Shown one piece after another: positions 57,720-64,000 of a DNA stretch of 64,000 nt. The notes beneath the pieces are model-generated. The model saw nothing but the letters and a program-made list of their open reading frames with translations, did no database searches and was not told where the DNA came from. Source of the DNA: Sandarakinorhabdus limnophila DSM 17366 (GTDB lineage Bacteria > Pseudomonadota > Alphaproteobacteria > Sphingomonadales > Sphingomonadaceae); NCBI RefSeq assembly GCF_000420765.1, contig NZ_ATVO01000005.1, forward strand, positions 62,001-126,000, read 5' to 3'. Position numbers and translations under genes: made by a program. Positions within the stretch are counted from its first letter, which is position 1, and the number at the start of each line of letters is the position of its first letter.

Positions 57720-57749
57720 GCCCGCCTGCGCCGCGCGGCGCAAGCGGGC
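57720..57749 (-). promoter_or_regulatory. Near-perfect 30-base palindrome between crtI and crtB
   Basis: A 30-base palindrome (15-base arms, one non-complementary pair that is G-U in one RNA orientation) sits in the 55-base gap between the crtI stop and the crtB GTG, 12 bases before the latter. It could stabilise or limit transcript read-through, or regulate crtB translation. No T tract follows, so it is not a standard terminator. Confidence 0.7.
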
Positions 57750-57762
57750 TGGATGGCGGAGA

Positions 57763-59256
57763 TCAGGCCGCCTTCTTGCCCAGCAGATCTTCCACCATCA
57801 ATTTGCCGGTGGCCTTGGCGCTGCCCACCACGCCGGGGATGCCGGCGCCGGGGTGCGTGCCGGCACCAACGAAATAGAGGTTGGACAGCACATCATCGCG
57901 GTTGTGGGTGCGGAAATAGGCGCTCTGCCACAGCACCGGTTCCAGGCTGAAGGCGCTGCCCTGGTGGGCAAACAGTTCGGTTTCGAAATCCTTCGGCGTC
58001 CAGGTGCGCATCGTCACCAGATCGCGCTTGAGATTGGGCAGAACGCGGCGTTCCAACGCGTCCAAAATCGAATCGGCGTACCGCGGGGCTTCCTTTTCCC
58101 AATCGATGTCCAGCTTGCCCAGATGCGGCACCGGCGACAGCACATAATAGGCGCCGTGGCCTTCCGGGGCGAGGCCCGGATCGGTCATCGTCGGGTGATG
58201 CAGATACAGCGAAAAATCTTCCGGCAGCTCGCCGCCCTTGTAGATTTCGCTGAGCAGTTCCTTGTAGCGATGCCCAAACAGGATGGTGTGGTGCGCCACA
58301 TCGGTGCGCACGCCCTTCAGGCCAAAATACAGCACGAACAGCGACGGGGAGAAGCTGCGGCGCTTCATCTTGGCCGCCATTTCGGCACCGCGCGGGTGGC
58401 CGCCCAGCAGCTCCTGGTAGGTGTTGACCACGTCGCCATTGGAACACACCGCATCGAAACGGCCGGACCAGCCATCGGCGCAGCGCACACCCGTAACGCG
58501 CCCGCTGTCAGCCATGATGGCTTCCACCTTGCTGCCCATGCGCACGCTGCCGCCGATATCCTCGAACAGCTTCACCATGCCGCGCACCAGCGAGCCGGTG
58601 CCGCCGCGCGGGAACCAGACGCCCCATTTCTTTTCCAGCGCGTGGATCAGCGCATAGACGCTGGAGGTGCGGAACGGATTGCCGCCCACCAGCAGCGTGT
58701 GGAAACTGAACGCCTGGCGCAGCCGCTCGTCCTCGATGTGGCGCGACACCATCGAATAGACCGAACGGAAGGCTTCATAGCGCATCAGCTGCGGCGCGGC
58801 CTTGAGCATCGATTTGAAATCGAGAAAGGCTTCGTGGCCCAGCTTTTCATAGCCTTCACGAAACACGTTATCCGAAAATTTCAAGAATTCCTGATAGCCG
58901 GCAACGTCTTTCACGTTGAGTTCGCCGATCTGGCGCAGCAGTTCCTTTTCGTCGTTGGAATAATCGAAAACCGTGCCGTCTTCCCACATCAGGCGGTAAA
59001 ACGGCATCACCGGCATCAGTTCGACATAGTCCGACAATTTGCGGCCAGACAGCTCGAACAATTCTTCCAGGCAGGTCGGATCGGTGATCACGGTGGGGCC
59101 GGCATCGAAGATGAAGCCATCATCTTCAAACACATAGGCACGGCCACCTGGCTTGTCGCGGGCTTCGATCAACGTGGTCTGGATGCCGGCCGATTGCAGG
59201 CGGATGGCCAGCGCCAAGCCACCAAAACCGGAACCAATCACTGCGGCAGTCGTCAT
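57763..59256 (-). CDS. crtI: Phytoene desaturase
   Basis: A 497-residue FAD enzyme that converts phytoene to lycopene by desaturation. The N-terminal FAD motif is VIGSGFGGLALAIRL and the following ARDKPGGRAYVF is typical. The C-terminal CrtI signature FVGAGTHPGAGIPGVVGSA is intact. The start overlaps the crtY stop by four bases (ATGA). It works between CrtB and CrtY. Confidence 0.97.
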   Translation of the reverse strand: MTTAAVIGSGFGGLALAIRLQSAGIQTTLIEARDKPGGRAYVFEDDGFIFDAGPTVITDPTCLEELFELSGRKLSDYVELMPVMPFYRLMWEDGTVFDYSNDEKELLRQIGELNVKDVAGYQEFLKFSDNVFREGYEKLGHEAFLDFKSMLKAAPQLMRYEAFRSVYSMVSRHIEDERLRQAFSFHTLLVGGNPFRTSSVYALIHALEKKWGVWFPRGGTGSLVRGMVKLFEDIGGSVRMGSKVEAIMADSGRVTGVRCADGWSGRFDAVCSNGDVVNTYQELLGGHPRGAEMAAKMKRRSFSPSLFVLYFGLKGVRTDVAHHTILFGHRYKELLSEIYKGGELPEDFSLYLHHPTMTDPGLAPEGHGAYYVLSPVPHLGKLDIDWEKEAPRYADSILDALERRVLPNLKRDLVTMRTWTPKDFETELFAHQGSAFSLEPVLWQSAYFRTHNRDDVLSNLYFVGAGTHPGAGIPGVVGSAKATGKLMVEDLLGKKAA

Positions 59257-60419
59257 TTTATCCCCAATTCATACTTGACCAGCGTGCCCAGCGCCCGCAG
59301 CGGCGGGATGGGCGGCCGGCCGGAAAACACTTTCGGCCAATCATTCCAGCGATTGTCGGCGGCATAGAGCCGGCCCACTAGATCGTCTGGATGTTCATAA
59401 AAACGTTCCAGGATCGTGCGCCGTTCCTCGTCCTGCGCGGCGAGGAACAACATGCGATTGAGGACGCGATACATGCCGCGGCTGTTCCACACACGCACTG
59501 CGTGGTCGCGGCAGGCGCGGTGGATGGTCGCGGCATCGAACGCCGGCAGCGCGGCGACCATATCGGCCATGCGCACGGCATCGGGGAAGCTATAGCCGGT
59601 CACCGGATGAAACAGGCCGGCGCCCAGGCCCACGCGCGCCACGCCGGGTACGCCTTCATCGAGGAATTTTTCGATATCGCCGCCAATGGCCAGCGGCAGG
59701 ATGCCGGCTTCTTCACGGGTAACGGCGGTAATCTGCCAGCCCTGCGACACCGCGTAATCGGCGATGTGCTGGCGCAGCAGATCGGGCGCCAGATCGCGGC
59801 CATCGGAAAAATACGTGTCTTCGATCAGCACATGCTTCGGGCCGAACGGCAATGTGTAGATGAAGCGGTAGCCATCGTGCTGCGGCACCGTCGCATCCAT
59901 GATGATCGGGCCATCAAGGCCGTGCGGCTCGGCCAGTTCCACTTCTTGCCCGAGGAATTTCTGCCATCGCAGATCAAGCGCGGTCGATTTGCTCTGGCCG
60001 CGGCCATCGATCACGGCGCTGCAGGTCAGCACGCGCTGATCGGCGAGGGTCACGCTCGTCGGGCTGAGCGCCACCACCGGCACGCCGGTGATGATGCACT
60101 CCGGCGGCAGCGCCTTGGCCACTTCAGCGGCGAGCCGATCGCTGTTGCTGCTGCCATAACCCACATTCAGCGTGCGGGCATGGCGCGGAAAGCGCACCGA
60201 GTAGCAATCCCAGCGATGCGCAAACAGCGGCTGGGTCCAGCGCCGCTGTTCTTCATTGATATCGAGACCGAACGAGGACCAGGTGTGATCGCCGCCAATT
60301 GCCGGCCCAGCTTCGACGATGGCCACGCGCAGTTCCGGGCGCAGTTGCGCAAGGCGCAGCGCGATAAGGCCGTTGGCAAGGCCTCCGCCAGCAAGGACAA
60401 GATCGAAATCCGGTGTCAC
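59253..60419 (-). CDS. crtY: Lycopene beta-cyclase
   Basis: Cyclises both ends of lycopene to beta-carotene. The 388-residue protein has the dinucleotide-binding LAGGGLANGLIALRLAQ near the N-terminus, SSFGLDIN, GRGQ and the late GAGLFHPVTGYSFPDAVR block. I chose GTG at 60419 because a longer in-frame ATG at 60566 gives a Pro/Arg-rich non-homologous leader that also overlaps the P450 start region. It heads the crtY-crtI-crtB operon. Confidence 0.95.
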   Translation of the reverse strand: MTPDFDLVLAGGGLANGLIALRLAQLRPELRVAIVEAGPAIGGDHTWSSFGLDINEEQRRWTQPLFAHRWDCYSVRFPRHARTLNVGYGSSNSDRLAAEVAKALPPECIITGVPVVALSPTSVTLADQRVLTCSAVIDGRGQSKSTALDLRWQKFLGQEVELAEPHGLDGPIIMDATVPQHDGYRFIYTLPFGPKHVLIEDTYFSDGRDLAPDLLRQHIADYAVSQGWQITAVTREEAGILPLAIGGDIEKFLDEGVPGVARVGLGAGLFHPVTGYSFPDAVRMADMVAALPAFDAATIHRACRDHAVRVWNSRGMYRVLNRMLFLAAQDEERRTILERFYEHPDDLVGRLYAADNRWNDWPKVFSGRPPIPPLRALGTLVKYELGIK

Positions 60420-60534
60420 ACTTGGCGTGTTAGCCGGGCGACGCCGCCGGGGGAAGTGGCGGTTTGCCGCTGTGATTGCGCCGGGCGGTGGAAATGCGTA
60501 TCTCACCTCCGCACCCAGCAAGAGGCAAGCGCCC

Positions 60535-61920
60535 ATGAATGCCCCCGTCGCCAAGAGCGAATTCATCCCGGCCGATCTGCCGGAACCGACCTACGCGGAG
60601 CTTGAGCATATCCCCGGCATGGTCCCGGCGCGCTTTCCGATCCTGCGCACGCTGAAGTTCCTCGCCAACCCGCTCGGCCGCAGCCGCGAACTGTTCGAGC
60701 AGCATGGCCGCATCGTGCGCCGCCAGGATTTCGGCGGCTGGGGCGTTTCGATGATCGGCCCGGAAGCCAACGAGATGATCCTGTTCAACAAGGACAAGAT
60801 TTTTTCGAGCGAACTGGGCTGGAATCCGGTGCTGGAACTGCTGTTCCCGCGCGGGCTCATGTTGATGGATTTCGAAGAGCATCGCATCCATCGCAAGACG
60901 CTGAGCGTCGCCTTCAAGACCGAGCCGATGCAGCATTATTTCACCCAGCTGGATGAAGGCATCACCCGCGGGCTGGCGAAATGGCCGAAGGGCAAATCGC
61001 TGAACTTCTACCCATCGATCAAGTCCCTCACCCTCGATCTCGCCGCCACCAGTTTCCTGGGCGTGCCGTGGGGTGGTGAAGCCGAAAAGATCAACAAGGC
61101 CTTCTGCGACATGGTTGCGGCGTCGGTTGGCGTGATCCGCAAGCCGCTGCCCTTCACCGCGATGAAGCGCGGCGTCGATGGCCGTGCCTTCATGAGCCAG
61201 TATTTCGCCGGCGAAATCCCCAAGCGGCGCGGGGTGGACGGCAACGACATCTTCACCCAGGTCTGCAGCGCCCGCGACGAGAATGACAATCTGCTCACTG
61301 AGCAGGACATCATCGACCACATGAACTTCCTGATGATGGCCGCGCACGATACCACCACGTCGTCGATCACCAGCATTGTCTGGTGCCTGGCCAAATATCC
61401 GGAATGGCAGGACAAGCTGCGCGAAGAGATCAAGGGCATCCGCGAGCGCCACGGCAAGCTGACCTATCAGACGCTGGGCGAGATGGAATTGACCGACATG
61501 GTGTTCAAGGAAGCGCTGCGGCTGATCCCGCCGGTGCCGTCCATGCCGCGCCGCGCCGTGAAAAGCTTCACCTTCCAGAACCATGTCGTGCCGGCCGGCG
61601 CGCATATCGGCGTCAACCAGATGATCAGCCATCGCCTGGAAGAATATTGGCCGAACCCGGAACATTTCGATCCGAACCGCTTCACCGCCGAAAACAGCCG
61701 CGGGCGGCACAAATATGCCTGGGTGCCCTTCGGCGGCGGTGCCCACATGTGCCTGGGCCAGCATTTCGCCTACATGCAGGTGAAGATGTTCTTCTTCGCC
61801 CTGCTGGAAGGCCATCGCATCGTCGCGGAAAAGCCACTGGGTGACGTGGAAAGCGATTTCCGCATGTTCCCGATCCCCAAGCCCAAGGATGGCCTGCCCG
61901 TCCGCATCGAGGCAATCTGA
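60535..61920 (+). CDS. Cytochrome P450
   Basis: A 461-residue soluble-type bacterial P450. The heme-binding block FGGGAHMCLGQHFA has the Cys ligand. The I-helix oxygen motif reads MMAAHDTTTSSIT, with His in place of the usual Gly. The ExxR motif is KEALRLIPPVPS. A GAGG ribosome site lies upstream. It is divergent from crtY and shares a 115-base control region, and it overlaps the alpha/beta hydrolase gene (TGATG). It may act on carotenoids or another terpenoid, but this is inferred from position. Confidence 0.92.
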   Translation: MNAPVAKSEFIPADLPEPTYAELEHIPGMVPARFPILRTLKFLANPLGRSRELFEQHGRIVRRQDFGGWGVSMIGPEANEMILFNKDKIFSSELGWNPVLELLFPRGLMLMDFEEHRIHRKTLSVAFKTEPMQHYFTQLDEGITRGLAKWPKGKSLNFYPSIKSLTLDLAATSFLGVPWGGEAEKINKAFCDMVAASVGVIRKPLPFTAMKRGVDGRAFMSQYFAGEIPKRRGVDGNDIFTQVCSARDENDNLLTEQDIIDHMNFLMMAAHDTTTSSITSIVWCLAKYPEWQDKLREEIKGIRERHGKLTYQTLGEMELTDMVFKEALRLIPPVPSMPRRAVKSFTFQNHVVPAGAHIGVNQMISHRLEEYWPNPEHFDPNRFTAENSRGRHKYAWVPFGGGAHMCLGQHFAYMQVKMFFFALLEGHRIVAEKPLGDVESDFRMFPIPKPKDGLPVRIEAI

Positions 61921-62915
61921 TGTCGGGTGGGAAGAAGCACAATTGGTGGCGCGGTTTGGGCTACGGGCTGGCCGTGTTCGCTGGCTTGATCGCGGTATTG
62001 TGGGCGGTGTTTGCCACACCCGATATTCCGGTGGCCACGCTGAAGGCCAAATATGCCAACACCGCCAGCCAGTTCGTGGAACTGTCGCCGGGCACCACCA
62101 TCCATGTTCGCGATGAAGGGCCGCGCGATGGCTTCCCGGTCGTGCTCGTCCACGGCTCCAACGCCTCGCTGCACACCTGGGAGCCGTGGGTGGCGCGGCT
62201 CACCGCCAAGGGCTATCGCATCATCAGCCTCGATCTGCCGGCGCACGGGCTTTCCGGGCCAACGCCGGAAGGGCTGTACACCAGCGCAGCTTACGTGGGC
62301 ATCGTCGAGAAACTCGTCGACAAGCTCGGCCTCACCCGCTTCGCGCTCGGTGGCAATTCGATGGGTGGCGGTGTCGCCTGGCGCTATGCCGTGGCGCACC
62401 CTGATCGGCTCTCCGCCCTTATTCTCGTCGATGCCAGCGGCCAGCCGATGCCGAAAGGTTCCTCGCCGCCGCTCGGCTTCCGGCTGGCGCGCGTGCCCGT
62501 CGCGCGCGATATCCTCGCCACCGTCACGCCGCGCAGCCTGATCGAAAAGAGCTTCCAGCAGAGCGTTTCCAACCAGGCCATCGCCACCCCGGCCATGGTC
62601 GATCGCTATTGGGAACTGCTGCTCTACCCCGGCAACCGCCGCGCCACGGTGCAACGGTTCGGCCAGTACAGCGGCGATGATGGCGCGGCGACCAAGCTGC
62701 CCGGCCTTACCGTGCCGACGCTGATCCTGTGGGGCCGGGAAGACAAGCTGATCCCGGTTTCGGTCGCGCAATGGTTCAACAGCCAGATCAAGGGCAGCCG
62801 CGTCACCATCCTCGATGGCATCGGCCATATTCCGATGGAGGAAGCCCCCGATCGCAGCCTGGCGCCAGTGCTGGAACTGCTCAGCGCAACGCAAATACCG
62901 TCGCAAAGCGCCTGA
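61920..62915 (+). CDS. Alpha/beta hydrolase with N-terminal membrane anchor
   Basis: A 331-residue protein with one N-terminal hydrophobic helix (GLGYGLAVFAGLIAVLWAVFA) and an alpha/beta fold. The nucleophile elbow is LGGNSMGGGVAW, the oxyanion motif VHGSNASLHTW, the acid Asp in ILWGREDKLIP and the His in DGIGHIPMEE. It overlaps the P450 stop, so the two are co-expressed. The 3' end overlaps the convergent winged-helix gene by 35 bases. The substrate is unknown. Confidence 0.88.
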   Translation: MSGGKKHNWWRGLGYGLAVFAGLIAVLWAVFATPDIPVATLKAKYANTASQFVELSPGTTIHVRDEGPRDGFPVVLVHGSNASLHTWEPWVARLTAKGYRIISLDLPAHGLSGPTPEGLYTSAAYVGIVEKLVDKLGLTRFALGGNSMGGGVAWRYAVAHPDRLSALILVDASGQPMPKGSSPPLGFRLARVPVARDILATVTPRSLIEKSFQQSVSNQAIATPAMVDRYWELLLYPGNRRATVQRFGQYSGDDGAATKLPGLTVPTLILWGREDKLIPVSVAQWFNSQIKGSRVTILDGIGHIPMEEAPDRSLAPVLELLSATQIPSQSA

Positions 62916-63654
62916 GCCAACCGATCATCGCTTCGTGCGCCTGATCGGAAAGGGTGATGAAAGCGCGGCGGGCGTCACCCGGATCGGTGCGGCGCACGAA
63001 CACGCCGGCTTCACTCAGGCTGCGCACCCAGCGCAGCGCCGTGGTGGTGGGCACGGCAACGGCCACGCACAGGCTGGAGACGGCGACATCCACCCCCTCC
63101 ATGCGCGCCGCCACCAGATCGAGCAGCATGTCCCAGGCCGGATCGCCGAACAGATCGGCGGGGAAATGGCGATCGCGATCGCGGCGCAGGCGGATAAGGC
63201 GGCGCACCATCGGGGCTGCCACCTGCGCTTCACCCTCCTGTTCGGTGCTGCGGGCCAGTTCAGCCAGCGCATCGGCAATGCGCTGGGCTTCGGCGGACAG
63301 CGCCGAGATATGCTGGGCCGTGCCTGCCTGTTCGGCCACGCGCCAGCCGGTGCCGGCATTCAAAACGCTGCTGGCCACAGTGGCAATCGTATCGGCATCG
63401 TCGCCGGCCAGCACGAAGCCATCGGCGCGGTCCAGCCAGTGAGCGGCCGGCGCCTCGCCTACCGCCACCAGCAACGGCAGCGCCAGCCGGTCAATCAGGC
63501 CTTCCGGCACCTCCGAATCGGCCGGCAACAGCGCCAAGTTGGCCACCACCGCCAGCGGATCGTTACCAGCAGGTAAAATTTCCCAACCAGGCACCCTGTG
63601 CAGGCCGGCAAGCCTGGCTTCGTCGCCGAGGAAAATGATGCGGCAATTGATCAT
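62881..63654 (-). CDS. MarR-like winged-helix regulator with a receiver-like N-terminal domain
   Basis: A 257-residue protein. The C-terminal 90 residues contain FPADLFGDPAWDMLLDLVAA and TTALRWVRSLSEAGVFVRR, followed by DARRAFITL, a MarR/winged-helix pattern I have seen often in sphingomonad proteins. The N-terminal half (residues 1-90) looks like a degenerate receiver or sensory domain (IIFLGDEARLAG, LLVAVGEAP). It may control its neighbours, but this is inference. Its 3' end overlaps the hydrolase gene tail-to-tail. Confidence 0.78.
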   Translation of the reverse strand: MINCRIIFLGDEARLAGLHRVPGWEILPAGNDPLAVVANLALLPADSEVPEGLIDRLALPLLVAVGEAPAAHWLDRADGFVLAGDDADTIATVASSVLNAGTGWRVAEQAGTAQHISALSAEAQRIADALAELARSTEQEGEAQVAAPMVRRLIRLRRDRDRHFPADLFGDPAWDMLLDLVAARMEGVDVAVSSLCVAVAVPTTTALRWVRSLSEAGVFVRRTDPGDARRAFITLSDQAHEAMIGWLRRFATVFALR

Positions 63655-63825
63655 GTTTGCTCCGTAATGGAGAATTCAAAGGCTGTGGATGACTTTCGCT
63701 GCATCATACTGGAAGCATTCACACCTTAAATCAGCGCACTTACCTTGTAACACGAATAGTGCGCGATCGGGGGCAAACCGGAACTTGCGTCATAATGGTT
63801 TATTTTGCGTTAAGGATTATGCGGC

Positions 63826-64000
63826 ATGCGGGGCAAATCCAGGCATAGTTCACCAGTTGCGGTGCGTACTGATCTCCAATTGGCAGCGTTGGTGGGCATC
63901 AGCCCGGCCATTGCTGCCATCCGCTGCGAAATCGACAAGATTGCCGATGCCGATGCTTCGGTCTTGATCACCGGGCCATCGGGCAGCGGTAAGGATGTGG
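63826..64000 (+). CDS. Sigma-54 dependent activator, truncated by the window edge
   Basis: Only the first 58 codons are present. They read MRGKSRHSSPVAVRTDLQ, then LVGISPAIAAIRCEIDKIA and the Walker A ITGPSGSGKDV, the beginning of an NtrC-type AAA+ domain. There is little space for an N-terminal receiver, so this is a single-AAA form such as a FlbD- or TyrR-like regulator, or one whose sensing part is elsewhere. The gene continues past the window. Confidence 0.8.
   Translation, partial: MRGKSRHSSPVAVRTDLQLAALVGISPAIAAIRCEIDKIADADASVLITGPSGSGKDV

Noticed and set aside
57604-62019. Long open frames antisense to crtB-crtI-crtY and to the P450
   Set aside because: No recognisable domain, shadow-type composition, and the sense strands carry well-defined enzymes.

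Overview
The window is GC-rich, densely packed, single-chromosome-style DNA from an alphaproteobacterium, most probably a Sphingomonadales aerobic anoxygenic phototroph (a Sandarakinorhabdus/Sandaracinobacter/Polymorphobacter-like lineage is my guess). The reasons are: PEP-CTERM proteins with the sphingomonad-type 'PEPxxW...AGFG' tail, the ispH-thrB-rnhA order, a two-domain cold-shock gene followed by DUF192, an ATP12 chaperone gene, a beta-carotene-type crtY-crtI-crtB/crtZ cluster, and bacteriochlorophyll antenna genes. I see no insertion sequence, phage, CRISPR array, tRNA or rRNA gene.

Layout. 1-2.4 kb: glutathione-dependent formaldehyde oxidation (adhC-fghA) and infA. 2.5-3.9 kb: a small unknown gene and the cold-shock/DUF192 pair. 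4.0-8.1 kb: a molybdenum-hydroxylase maturation operon (coxG-like, xdhC-like, a MoeA/MobA-like fusion, dienelactone hydrolase) without the enzyme itself. 8.1-10.4 kb: a MarR-led aromatic or acyl-CoA type operon ending at a strong bidirectional terminator. 10.4-15.8 kb: a BI-1 protein, the ybbA-ybbP-like ABC system with an inserted hydrolase, and a divergent tesA. 16-22.5 kb: a PEP-CTERM gene and the glycine cleavage operon (gcvT-gcvH-methyltransferase-gcvPA-gcvPB) behind a tandem glycine riboswitch. 22.6-25.8 kb: a lipoprotein, then ispH, thrB, rnhA.

25.9-28.3 kb is the most distinctive region. A PucC-family gene converges on a two-gene antenna operon whose products match LH2 (puc) rather than LH1 (puf) polypeptides. 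The alpha chain has a repeat-built Ala/Glu/Pro tail, and both chains carry substitutions at pigment-environment positions. No reaction-centre or bch genes are in the window, so the rest of the photosynthesis cluster must lie elsewhere.

28.3-48 kb is mainly housekeeping and accessory: an M20-like protein with altered metal ligands, a PEP-CTERM pseudogene, a HAD/ATP12 operon, propionyl-CoA carboxylase subunits (pccB, pccA) flanking DUF2269 and urcA genes, a secreted HExxH protein, ogt, htrA, gst, and an overlapping ruvX-msrB-cyclophilin-DUF952 operon. 48-50.5 kb: a two-component system whose regulator and kinase genes are separated by a hairpin-dense 194-base spacer. 50.5-55.7 kb: tyrS, a cytochrome b561-like gene, uvrB and two small envelope proteins. 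55.8-62.9 kb: carotenoid genes crtZ and crtY-crtI-crtB (with an ASCH gene), followed by a divergent cytochrome P450 and an alpha/beta hydrolase. The window ends inside a sigma-54 activator gene.

Functionally, the carotenoid and antenna loci suggest light harvesting with hydroxylated carotenoids. Formaldehyde, CO/xanthine-type Mo enzyme, propionyl-CoA and glycine catabolic genes would support an organoheterotroph that uses light as a supplement.
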